Assembly (NCBI GenBank): GCA_002403075.1
Contig: DHHB01000003.1
Span: forward strand, 15,883-29,336
DNA: 13,454 nt
From: a bacterium UBP1_UBA4783
Lineage (GTDB): Bacteria; Krumholzibacteriota; Krumholzibacteriia; Krumholzibacteriales; Krumholzibacteriaceae
Direction: 5' to 3'
A model generated the notes under the pieces. The model was not told the DNA's origin and did no database searches. It saw nothing but the letters and a program-made list of their open reading frames with translations. Position numbers and translations under genes: made by a program. This document shows, in pieces, positions 6,916 to 13,454 of this stretch; within the stretch, counting starts at the first letter, position 1, and each line of letters starts with the position of its first letter.

Positions 6916-8904
6916 TCAGTCTTCCCGGCCGGGCTGCTGCCCGAGGCCGATCGGTTTGTAGGCCACGCCTCCGCCGAAAAAGAACTTCCCGAAAAATTCG
7001 TAGTACTCGAGACGGATCGCCTGAATCGTCACGACGAGCCCCTCGAGCGCGATGATGCCGATGTTGCCGAGGACGAGGATGAGGACCGAGTAGATCGTGC
7101 CGCCGCTCTTGCCCTGCACCATCTCGACGAGGCTGAAGGTCGCGATGAAGAGCCCCACGTGGGCGAGCGAAAAGGCCGCGACACGGATGAAGGACACGGT
7201 GTTCGCGAGATACCCGATGAGGATCTCGACGACCTCGATCGTCGACTCGAAGATGTAGGACCCCACGCCCATCTCGAAGTGCGGCTTGCGGCGGCCGATG
7301 AGCGCGAGGATCGGCTCCTTGAGGAAGAGGAGCAGGATCGGCACCGCGATCAGCCAGATGATGAGCCTCGTCGGCACCGGCCGGTTCGAGAGGAAGATGG
7401 AGACGGCGACGATCCCGCCCCAGTAGATGACCGCCACGATGAGCCCCGCGTGGTCGAAGACGCTCGCCTTGAACCGCCGCACGCGGATCGAGTTGACGAC
7501 GTTGAACACGATCCCGAGCGAGATGACCGCGATGCCGAAGTAGATCGCGATCTTGAAGAAGTAGATGACGTTGCTCATCGGCTTCATCCAGAGAGACGGG
7601 ATGAGATCCTCGAGCCCGAAGACGCTTCCGAAGAGGAAGCCGAAGACGATCGACGAGACGCCGCAGTAGAACGCGAGCCGGCCGACGAGCGCGGTCGAAC
7701 CGGCGGATCCCTTGCGGAGAAAGCCGAGCCACAGGCCGAGACCGGCGAGTATCGCGCCGTGCCCGACGTCTCCGAACATCATCCCGAACATGGCGAGGAA
7801 GGTGATCGCGAAGAAGATCGTCGGATCGATCACCTTGTACTCGGGCAGCCCGTAGTTGGAGACGAGCATTTCGAACGGCTTGAAGAACCCCGGGTGCTTG
7901 AGGAGCACGGGGACCTGCACGCGCCCCGCCTTGACGCCCGCGATCTCGTCGGGCGAGAGCACCTCGACGATCGCGCGCCCCTTCGCGGCGCGGAGTATCT
8001 CCTTCTCCACTTCGCGGCGGCTCTCCGCGGGGATCCAGCCCGAGAAGATGAAGGTCTTCCGCGTGCGCTTGAGGTAGTTCTTGACCCGCAGCAACAGCGC
8101 CGCCACCCGCAGCGATCTGCTGTACTCGGCGATCTTCCCGCCGTTCTCCTCGCGGAGCCTCGCGATCTCGCGCTCGAGCTCGGCGGCGTCGTCGCGGAGC
8201 GTTTCGATCTTTTTCGCGAGCTCGCCCTTGACGCCGGCGGCCTCCTTGCGCGCCTCCTCCCCGACCTCGATCGGATCGAAGGCGGCCTCGCGAAGGATGC
8301 GCTTTATCTTGAGCCGTTCGCTCTTGAGACCGATGAGGAGGATGAGGTCGTTCTTGTCGCGCTTCGAGAGCGAGAGCACGACGGCGGGCATCTGGGCGAT
8401 CTTCCCGCGGATGTACTCGACGTTCTCCGAGCGCACCTCGCCGTAGTGGAGGTCGAGGAAGGTGTACGGCGTCTTGCCGATCGGGAGGCCGAGCTCCATG
8501 AGGGGAGCGACCTCGTTCGCGATCGCTTCGAGGCGCTCGAGCTTCTGCCGGACGTCTGCTCGCTGCTCGAGCGGCCCCGCGATCGTCCGCTCGAGCGAGT
8601 CGGCGAAGCGCTCCATCTCGCCGAGATCCCCCATCGTGACGTCGGCGATCTCGGTGCCCGGATCGATGGAGAGGTCGCGGATCCCGAGGTTCTTCATGAG
8701 GAGCGAGAGGCGGCCGCGCATGCGCTCCATCTTGGTCCTGATCTCGCCCGCCTCGAAGCCGCGGAGGTTCTCGGCCCACGGCTCCTGATCGTCGAGCTTT
8801 ACGAGGTGGAGGATGCCGAGGCGCACGATCGCCTTGGCGACCTCGTCCACCTCGCTCTCGAAGACGAGGACGTTGATCTGATGCATCCGCTCGGGCGTAA
8901 ACAT
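6916..8904 (-). CDS. atpI: V/A-type ATPase subunit I (membrane arm, a-subunit homologue)
   Basis: A 662-residue subunit I, the static membrane subunit next to the K ring and the homologue of eukaryotic subunit a. Residues 1 to about 340 form the soluble arm with long charged helices (about 215-262). The membrane half starts near 363 with the signature FGMMFGDVGHGAIL (373-386) and has seven to eight hydrophobic helices. Arg574 in SFIRVAAFSLAHVGL corresponds to the essential arginine that faces the ring glutamate. Arg631 and Glu621, near the C-terminus (ALEGLVV, AIRLEYYEFFGKFF), are the other conserved polar residues of the ion path. ATG at 8904 is 10 nt after the C stop with a weak GGGG ribosome site, so its translation is probably coupled to C. 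An internal Met7 is an alternative start. Confidence 0.97.
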   Translation of the reverse strand: MFTPERMHQINVLVFESEVDEVAKAIVRLGILHLVKLDDQEPWAENLRGFEAGEIRTKMERMRGRLSLLMKNLGIRDLSIDPGTEIADVTMGDLGEMERFADSLERTIAGPLEQRADVRQKLERLEAIANEVAPLMELGLPIGKTPYTFLDLHYGEVRSENVEYIRGKIAQMPAVVLSLSKRDKNDLILLIGLKSERLKIKRILREAAFDPIEVGEEARKEAAGVKGELAKKIETLRDDAAELEREIARLREENGGKIAEYSRSLRVAALLLRVKNYLKRTRKTFIFSGWIPAESRREVEKEILRAAKGRAIVEVLSPDEIAGVKAGRVQVPVLLKHPGFFKPFEMLVSNYGLPEYKVIDPTIFFAITFLAMFGMMFGDVGHGAILAGLGLWLGFLRKGSAGSTALVGRLAFYCGVSSIVFGFLFGSVFGLEDLIPSLWMKPMSNVIYFFKIAIYFGIAVISLGIVFNVVNSIRVRRFKASVFDHAGLIVAVIYWGGIVAVSIFLSNRPVPTRLIIWLIAVPILLLFLKEPILALIGRRKPHFEMGVGSYIFESTIEVVEILIGYLANTVSFIRVAAFSLAHVGLFIATFSLVEMVQGKSGGTIYSVLILVLGNIGIIALEGLVVTIQAIRLEYYEFFGKFFFGGGVAYKPIGLGQQPGRED

Positions 8905-8914
8905 GCCGGCCCCG

Positions 8915-9976
8915 CTAGAAAGCCATCCGGAGATGGGTTTCGATTTCCGTCTTTTCCATCTTGAGGAGCTTGCCGTTCAGAATGGTGATGAGGTTGCGGA
9001 CCTCGGTGCGCTTCAGTATGAGGTACGACAGCACCGTCCCGATCGTGAACGGAAAGCCCCCGAGCGTTTTCTTCGCCTCGGAGACGAGGTAGCTCCAGAG
9101 GATGATCTCGAGGAGGTAGAGCTTCGAGAGCTCCTCCTCCCGCCGCATGAGCTCCGCGACGGGCCTGAACGAGCGGTCGAGCACCGTCCCGAGCACGTCC
9201 TTCATCGAATCGGCCATGAAGGCCTGCCGGAGCCGCTCCCCCGTGAGGCGGTAGCCGCCGGGGATGTTGTATTCGCCGAGGTCCCCGGCGGGAACGGCGT
9301 AGTAGAACTTGAGCCTGATGAGCCAGCTGATGTTCTTCATGTCGATCTCGAGCCCGAAGAGCCGCTGCGCGATCCGCCGGTCCGTGCGGTCGAGGCGCTC
9401 GATGGCGGCCCGCAGGCGCTTGTAGAAATCGATCTCGAGCGAGATCTCGATCGGAAAGAGCGTGCCCCGCTGCTTGTAGTCGTCGATGACCGCCTTGATC
9501 GGGCCGAGGTAGGGCGTCGATATGAAATACGGAAGCGTGTCCTCGATCGAGGCGGCCTCGGCGATCGACTGGTACGGCAGGCTGTGCGGTAGATCCTTGC
9601 GGACGATGTACTGGAGATCCGCGCCCCCCCGCTCCCCCTCGCGGACGCGGAGGGCGGTCTTGACGTTCTCGATCTCGTATTTCTCGAGGAGCAGCTCGAT
9701 GAGCGCCTTCACCGGGCCGCGCAGATCCTTGAGGAGCTCGGAGTGCCACTGAGCCTCCTGCTCGACGAGGAGCTTCTCGGCGACCCGCGGATCGAGCGAA
9801 ACCTCGGGCTTGGCGAGCACCTGCTCGTAGAGCGTCCCCTGCAGCACGCCGTAGAACTCGGGAACGTCGCGCGCGTCGGCGAGGCGCGATATGATCTCGG
9901 GCGAGAGCAGGCGGCTCAGACGCGCCCGAACCTTCGCGTTGACGAGGGAGTATTTTCCGATCGGTCCGAGTATCAT
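8915..9976 (-). CDS. atpC: V/A-type ATPase subunit C (shaft-ring adaptor)
   Basis: A 353-residue subunit C (homologue of eukaryotic d), the funnel-shaped helical adaptor joining the D/F shaft to the K ring. It is mostly alpha-helical in three similar lobes. The N-terminus (YSLVNAKVRARLSRLLSP) and the segment VKALIELLLEKYEIENVKTALR (about 88-109) are typical, as are FYKRL with EIDMKNISWLIRLKFYY in the central lobe. The C-terminus (ILKRTEVRNLITILNGK) is the strongly conserved closing helix region. Length is near the family norm. ATG at 9976 follows H after 24 nt and has GGAG only 2 nt upstream, an unusually close ribosome site. In most A-type operons C stands between E and F; here it lies at the front, between H and I. 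Confidence 0.95.
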   Translation of the reverse strand: MILGPIGKYSLVNAKVRARLSRLLSPEIISRLADARDVPEFYGVLQGTLYEQVLAKPEVSLDPRVAEKLLVEQEAQWHSELLKDLRGPVKALIELLLEKYEIENVKTALRVREGERGGADLQYIVRKDLPHSLPYQSIAEAASIEDTLPYFISTPYLGPIKAVIDDYKQRGTLFPIEISLEIDFYKRLRAAIERLDRTDRRIAQRLFGLEIDMKNISWLIRLKFYYAVPAGDLGEYNIPGGYRLTGERLRQAFMADSMKDVLGTVLDRSFRPVAELMRREEELSKLYLLEIILWSYLVSEAKKTLGGFPFTIGTVLSYLILKRTEVRNLITILNGKLLKMEKTEIETHLRMAF

Positions 9977-10000
9977 GGCTCCGTCGCTGCTGTCGGGGAA

Positions 10001-10354
10001 TTATCTCGAGGCGCCTCCGTCGAAGAGCTCGCCCTGCGCCGCTTCGATGCCGAGGATGAGGTTCGTCACGCGCTCGGTGGCCACCTCGATCTCCGCGGCC
10101 TTCTTTCCGACGAGATCGACGCTCCCGCCCTGCGCCTTCTCGATCTGGCGCGCGCGCTCCTCCTCCGCCTCGCGCTTCATGCGTTCGAGCAGCTCCTGCG
10201 CCTCGTGCACGGCCTTCTGGCGGACCTCGTCCTCGACCTTGCGGCTTCGCTCCTCGGCGGCGCGCACGATGGTCTGCGAATCGGCGTGCGCCCGCTCGAT
10301 GCTCTCGCGGACCTGCTTCTCGGTTTCGAGGATCCTCTGGACGGCTTCCTTCAC
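10001..10354 (-). CDS. atpH: V/A-type ATPase subunit H/G (peripheral stalk)
   Basis: A 117-residue, almost wholly helical and charged protein, the partner of E in the peripheral stalk (called H in archaea, G in Thermus). Residues 1 to about 80 form a right-handed-type coiled coil rich in Glu, Arg, Lys and Ala (RESIERAHADSQTIVRAAEE, then RMKREAEEERARQIEKAQ). The short C-terminal part (ERVTNLILGIEAAQGELF) ends the helix at the head. The start is GTG at 10354, with a G-rich site (GGGGGGA) 6 nt before it; no in-frame ATG lies upstream. It is the first gene of the ATPase operon and lies about 48 nt after the predicted transcription start. The family is weakly conserved at sequence level, so the call rests on composition, length and position next to C and I. 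Confidence 0.85.
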   Translation of the reverse strand: MKEAVQRILETEKQVRESIERAHADSQTIVRAAEERSRKVEDEVRQKAVHEAQELLERMKREAEEERARQIEKAQGGSVDLVGKKAAEIEVATERVTNLILGIEAAQGELFDGGASR

Positions 10355-10408
10355 GGACGTCCCCCCGCGCGCTCTAAGGGTAAGGCCTGATTGAATATAT
10401 TTCCGCCG

Positions 10409-10437
10409 AGTATATGAAAGCGCCCGACGCCTGTCAA
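10409..10437 (-). promoter_or_regulatory. Near-consensus sigma-70 promoter of the ATPase operon
   Basis: On the minus strand TTGACA (10432-10437, 6 of 6) and TATACT (10409-10414, 5 of 6) are separated by exactly 17 nt, in an A/T-rich patch that stands out in this GC-rich DNA. The predicted start is near 10402, giving a leader of about 48 nt before the GTG of subunit H. Such a strong match suggests steady housekeeping-level transcription of the whole operon. Confidence 0.75.
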
Positions 10438-10466
10438 CAAACGAACCGGGGCTTTTTCGGGCCCCG
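10436..10466 (-). terminator. Candidate terminator between the LolA-like gene and the ATPase operon
   Basis: A 6-bp stem CGGGGC/GCCCCG (10447-10466, 8-nt loop) is followed on the minus strand by GTTCGTTTGTT, 7 T in 11. The T-rich tail touches the -35 box of the ATPase promoter. A second all-G/C stem (GCCCGGG/CCCGGGC, 10511-10525) and a 14-bp palindrome (10493-10506) lie closer to the LolA-like stop, so the whole 10436-10531 segment is likely a 3' structured region. Confidence 0.45.
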
Positions 10467-10531
10467 CGAGGGCCTGCTCGAACCGGCGGCGCGCCCCGGC
10501 CGGGGCCGCCGCCCGGGCCCCGGGCCCGGCG

Positions 10532-11329
10532 CTACTCGTCCACCTCTTGGACCGCTTCCTTGATCTTCTTGAGGACGTCCCCCATCTTCGATCCCTCCGC
10601 CGCGGCGGCGTCCGCGTCGAACAGGTTGTCCGGGAGCCCCGTGTTGACGGAGGCCGATTTCACGACGATCGTCGAGATGAGGTCCTTCCCCGCGTAGATA
10701 TCCGTGCGGTGAGGAAGCTCGTATCCGGGGGCGATCTCCTTGAATTCCGAGAACAGGGCCGTCGTCGTCTCGTCCTCCGCGCTCGAGCTCTCGAGCTTCG
10801 CGAGCGTGAGGCGCTTCGTGTCGATCCAGATGCGCGAGTAGTCGGCGTCCTCGTCCTTCACGACGAGGATCCAGCATTCTCGCCCGCCGACCGTCTCGGT
10901 TCCCGCGATGACGGCCTCCGCCGGGATATACTCGCTGCAGTACCACTGCCCGCGGTATTTGCTCCCCTCGGAGGGCGGAACCTTCGATTTGCCCAGCCCC
11001 GGGTTCACGATCCACACGTTCGTGCCGTCGTCGATGACGATCGTTTTCATGCCGGCGAGCAGCTCCGCCTCCTCGCCGACGAGCCCGCCGAGCGTGATCT
11101 CGGCGCGGAACTTGTTCCGCCGCTGGAAGAGCTTCGATTCGGTGACGATCGCCCCGTCCGAGGAGGGGTTCGTCATCTCCATGACGATGGTGATGTCCTT
11201 GACGGCCTCGTTGAATCCGAGACACTGGTCGTAGAGCTTCTTCGAAAGCGAGGGCCAGTCCTCGGCGCGCGCGCCGGCCGAGACGAGCGAGAGCGCGCAG
11301 ACGATCGCTGCGGCCAACATCCTTTTCAT
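10532..11329 (-). CDS. Exported LolA-like protein
   Basis: A 265-residue exported protein. It opens with a clear signal peptide (MKRMLAAAIVCALSLVSAGARA, likely cut after Ala22, no lipobox cysteine), so it should be periplasmic. The mature part alternates short beta strands in the manner of the LolA/LppX superfamily, which bind lipid or lipoprotein acyl chains. Supporting segments are KTIVIDDGTNVWIVNPG (about 93-109), RECWILVVKDED and SRIWIDTKRLTLAKLE (about 165-180). The latter two resemble the paired strands of proteins annotated as outer membrane lipoprotein-sorting protein. It is somewhat longer than LolA itself, with an acidic tail (AVQEVDE). ATG at 11329 has GGGAGGTT about 4-5 nt upstream. 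It follows the secreted peptidase after 69 nt and may share its transcript. The family assignment rests on pattern recognition, so function is provisional. Confidence 0.6.
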   Translation of the reverse strand: MKRMLAAAIVCALSLVSAGARAEDWPSLSKKLYDQCLGFNEAVKDITIVMEMTNPSSDGAIVTESKLFQRRNKFRAEITLGGLVGEEAELLAGMKTIVIDDGTNVWIVNPGLGKSKVPPSEGSKYRGQWYCSEYIPAEAVIAGTETVGGRECWILVVKDEDADYSRIWIDTKRLTLAKLESSSAEDETTTALFSEFKEIAPGYELPHRTDIYAGKDLISTIVVKSASVNTGLPDNLFDADAAAAEGSKMGDVLKKIKEAVQEVDE

Positions 11330-11366
11330 GGCGAACCTCCCGGAATTCCGTTCACGTCCTGCGGGT

Positions 11367-11386
11367 CGCGGGCCGTCCCTCCCGCG
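11367..11386 (-). other. Hairpin between the peptidase and the LolA-like gene
   Basis: CGCGGG/CCCGCG forms a 6-bp stem with an 8-nt loop shortly after the peptidase stop, with no T-run. A 10-bp palindrome CGGAATTCCG (11341-11350) lies between it and the next start codon. Either may be an RNA structure or chance in GC-rich DNA. Confidence 0.25.
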
Positions 11387-11398
11387 GCGCCCCGCCCG

Positions 11399-12805
11399 TT
11401 ACTTGAACAGCTCGCGCATCGGATCCCACGCCGGCAGGATCTCCGGCTTCGTCGAGAGGATCGCGAGCACCGATTCGGGGACGTATTTCCGCTGAACGAT
11501 CACGCCGTACACGTACCGGTCGAACCACTCGTCGTGCATGACCCAGTAACCGCTCTTGCCGGCGTCCGTGCCCCACGAGTTTTCGACCCGCCACTTGCGG
11601 GCCTTGGCGCCTATCGTGTCGACGCCGACGAAGACCATCGCGTGGTTCGGGGAGCTCTCGAAGGTGCGGATCTTGTCCGCCTTCGAGATGTCCCAGGAGA
11701 CGCCGAAGAGGGCTTCGTAGTCGTAGATGCCGGGCTGCATGAGGCCGCCCTTGCTGTAGTTCTCGGCGCCGACGTCGGCCGCGAACCAGACCGGCTCGCC
11801 CGCCAGCAGCATCGCGAGGGCGTAGTCCTTGAAGGCCTTCGCGTCGACGTTCACGAAATCCATGTCGGGGATGCCGGTCATATTGCGGCAATACTTGATG
11901 CGGTAGTACTTCATATACGGGTACGCCGCGTGGTCGAAGAGCGAGACGTAATCGGCGAGATCGACGCCGACGACGTCGCGGTAGAAGGAGTGCGGCGTGT
12001 GCGTCGCCTCGACGATCTTGTCGTCCTTGTCCTCGTAGCGCCACACGAACTCCGCGGGCGGCACGCCGAGATGGAGCACGAGGAGCCGGTACACGTCGCG
12101 GAGCATCTCGTCGCGGCGGACCCGGAGGGCGGGGAGCTTGGCGCCCTTCGCGGCCATCTCGCGCAGCTCGATCGCGTCCCGGCGCAGCAACCGCGCGAGG
12201 AAGGCGTTCATCTGCCCCGTGCTGCCCGAGCTCTGCGTCTCGGGCATGGCGTCCTTCGGCACGGCGCCGTACTTGTCGATGAGCGCGGTGACGTAGGACC
12301 ACCAGCCGCCGTCGGGGATCGGATCCTTCACGAGCACCTGCAGCTCTCTGTCGTCGAGCGGGCGGTCGCGCAGCTCGATCGCGGCGTCGAGGAACAGGTT
12401 CGCCTTCTCGAGCTTGTCCCAGAAGAAAAGGTAGCTCTCGGAGAACTGAAACGCCGTGAGGTTGAACTTCTTGATGACCGAGGGGCGCATGATGTTGAGC
12501 CCCGCGAAGAGCCAGCAGCGGCCGCTCGATTTCTGGTTCGTGATCCCCTTCGCGTCGACCTTGTAGTTGAATATCTCGTCCTGCCGCTGAAGGAGCTCCC
12601 GGTTCAAGGCGAGGCTCTTGGCGTCGTTCGCCGTCAGCGCGTTCATGAGGGAACGGTTGCGGGCGTCGAGCCTGAACGAGCGCTCGAGATCCTTCAGCAC
12701 CTCGGGCGCGATCCCGGTCTGCGCCTTTTGGGCGAACGCGGCGAGCGGTGAGGCGAGGATCGCCGCGCAGAGGGCGGCGAGCAGGGCGGCGCGGAACGAT
12801 TTCAT
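11399..12805 (-). CDS. Secreted C1B cysteine aminopeptidase (bleomycin hydrolase / PepC family)
   Basis: A 468-residue papain-fold peptidase of family C1B, which trims N-terminal residues from peptides inside a hexameric barrel. The triad is complete: Cys97 in SSGRCWLF with the oxyanion Gln91 before it, His388 in PNHAMVFVGVD, and Asn409 in ENSWGTDAGKSGYW. The C-terminal tail LPAWDPMRELFK keeps the WDPM motif; in this family the tail lies in the active-site cleft and enforces aminopeptidase action. Unlike cytosolic PepC and bleomycin hydrolase, it starts with a signal peptide (MKSFRAALLAALCAAILASP, likely cut after AFA at about 26), so it should work in the periplasm or outside. ATG at 12805 has AAAGGAG 8 nt upstream. 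It precedes the LolA-like gene and may be co-transcribed with it. Length fits the family plus the signal. Confidence 0.92.
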   Translation of the reverse strand: MKSFRAALLAALCAAILASPLAAFAQKAQTGIAPEVLKDLERSFRLDARNRSLMNALTANDAKSLALNRELLQRQDEIFNYKVDAKGITNQKSSGRCWLFAGLNIMRPSVIKKFNLTAFQFSESYLFFWDKLEKANLFLDAAIELRDRPLDDRELQVLVKDPIPDGGWWSYVTALIDKYGAVPKDAMPETQSSGSTGQMNAFLARLLRRDAIELREMAAKGAKLPALRVRRDEMLRDVYRLLVLHLGVPPAEFVWRYEDKDDKIVEATHTPHSFYRDVVGVDLADYVSLFDHAAYPYMKYYRIKYCRNMTGIPDMDFVNVDAKAFKDYALAMLLAGEPVWFAADVGAENYSKGGLMQPGIYDYEALFGVSWDISKADKIRTFESSPNHAMVFVGVDTIGAKARKWRVENSWGTDAGKSGYWVMHDEWFDRYVYGVIVQRKYVPESVLAILSTKPEILPAWDPMRELFK

Positions 12806-12846
12806 ACGGACTGCTCCTTTCCCGTGGCGGGCGGTTCAATCCCCGA

Positions 12847-12875
12847 AGAATAGCCGATTTTTCAGTCGAATACAA
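12847..12875 (-). promoter_or_regulatory. Weak promoter candidate for the secreted peptidase
   Basis: TTGTAT (12870-12875) and TATTCT (12847-12852) with a 17-nt spacer lie across the end of the BatE-like gene, upstream of the peptidase. Matches are only 3 of 6 and 4 of 6, so this could be chance in a locally A/T-rich patch. Confidence 0.25.
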
Positions 12876-13454
12876 GCTCGGCGGCGCGGTCGGGGATCCA
12901 CGTGCGATCGCCGCTCTCGAGCTCGATGCGCCACCAGCCGGCGCGCCGCTCGACGAGGCGGAACTCGGTCCCCGCGTGGAGCGGCTCCCGGAAGCTCGGC
13001 TGGTAGGTGTCGGCGTCCCCCATGCGGCCCGTGACCTCGGCGGCGGTGACGACCCCCTCGGGCGTCCGGGCGAGGTTCACCGCGTCGACGACGAGCGAGG
13101 CGAGGAACACGCAGCTCAGAACCGCGGCGACGGCGATGACGACCTTGAGCGCCCCCGAGCGCAGGAAGAGCCGCAGCGCCGCGGCGATCCAGAGCGCGGC
13201 GAAGCTTGCGGCGAAGACGAGGAGCCGAGCGCGCGAGGGGATGTCGTAGTGGAGGAAGAAGAGCGTGCGGTAGACCTGCTCGCGCTGCTTCACCTCGATG
13301 CGGTCGGCGCGGCGGTTGCGGGCGTACTCGAGGTTCTGGCGAAGGTTCTGGTCGTTCGCCATGTAGAGCGCGGCGCGCTTGTAGTTGAGGATGGCGCGCC
13401 CGACGTCCCCGGTGCGGAAGTAGGCGTTTCCCGTGTTGTAGAAGAGCGGGCCGT
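12862..13454 (-). CDS. BatE-like TPR / membrane / SH3 protein, C-terminal part
   Basis: The frame is open to the right edge, so the true start lies outside the window; the first ATG at 13362 is internal. The 30 codons before it form a TPR unit (LFYNTGNAYFRTGDVGRAIL, then NYKRAALY), continued by NDQNLRQNLEYARNRR. This is the arrangement seen at the end of the TPR region in BatE proteins of the Bat aerotolerance cluster. Two hydrophobic helices follow (ARLLVFAASFAALWIAAALR and VVIAVAAVLSCVFLASLVVD). The C-terminus, GVVTAAEVTGRMG to RTWIPDRAAELVF, is a bacterial SH3-like domain. The protein is thus likely anchored in the inner membrane. In known clusters BatE goes with MoxR and the von Willebrand proteins BatA/B; none are visible here, though they could lie beyond the edge. 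It ends 56 nt before the secreted peptidase. Confidence 0.8.
   Translation of the reverse strand, partial: GPLFYNTGNAYFRTGDVGRAILNYKRAALYMANDQNLRQNLEYARNRRADRIEVKQREQVYRTLFFLHYDIPSRARLLVFAASFAALWIAAALRLFLRSGALKVVIAVAAVLSCVFLASLVVDAVNLARTPEGVVTAAEVTGRMGDADTYQPSFREPLHAGTEFRLVERRAGWWRIELESGDRTWIPDRAAELVFD

Noticed and set aside
6905..8779. Upstream extension of the K reading frame giving a 763-residue protein
   Set aside because: The extension runs through the subunit I gene in another frame and is Arg-rich; the real K starts at 6904 with a good ribosome site.
6886..8964. Plus-strand 692-codon frame opposite subunit I
   Set aside because: Acidic, Asp/Glu/Arg/Leu-rich product with no domain, antisense to a well-supported membrane subunit.
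10547..12751. Plus-strand 734-codon frame opposite the LolA-like and peptidase genes
   Set aside because: Same shadow composition, and the opposite strand carries two complete exported proteins with signal peptides and, for the peptidase, catalytic motifs.
1..13454. CRISPR arrays, insertion sequences, tRNA or rRNA genes
   Set aside because: I saw no direct-repeat series, transposase, terminal repeats or clover-leaf-like segments; nearly all DNA is accounted for by coding genes.

Overview
The window is a GC-rich stretch of bacterial chromosome in which every supported gene lies on the minus strand, so it reads from right to left. Two proteins carry N-terminal signal peptides, one of them looks like the LolA periplasmic lipoprotein carrier, and a BatE-type protein is present. 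Together these suggest a diderm bacterium. GTG and TTG starts occur and third codon positions are strongly G/C. I cannot place it in a phylum from the sequence alone.

Right part (13454-10532): the 3' end of a BatE-like TPR/membrane/SH3 gene, then a secreted C1B-family aminopeptidase (bleomycin hydrolase/PepC fold), then an exported LolA-like protein. A GC-rich intergenic segment follows (10355-10531), holding a candidate terminator and a near-consensus sigma-70 promoter.

Centre (10354-1471): a complete nine-subunit V/A-type ATPase operon in the order H-C-I-K-F-E-A-B-D. The catalytic head is A3B3, the central shaft D and F with the C adaptor, the peripheral stalks E and H, the membrane arm I, and the ring K. 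Gaps are short except for K-F (89 nt), E-A (57 nt) and B-D (61 nt). The order differs from the HIKECFABD layout usual for archaeal and many bacterial operons: C sits before I, and F before E.

Left part (1474-1): a universal stress protein gene starts inside the D stop codon (ATGA overlap) and so appears to be the tenth gene of the ATPase operon. A PtsN/fructose-type PTS EIIA gene follows, with its own candidate promoter and three nested palindromes in its leader. At the window edge is the 5' part of an unrecognised gene (1-332).

The proteins are mostly known families, and I do not see a clear new system. The parts most worth a second look are the rearranged ATPase order, the translational coupling to a stress protein with a broken nucleotide motif, the adjacent EIIA with its palindromic leader, the N-terminally extended K subunit, and repeated all-G/C hairpins at gene ends.
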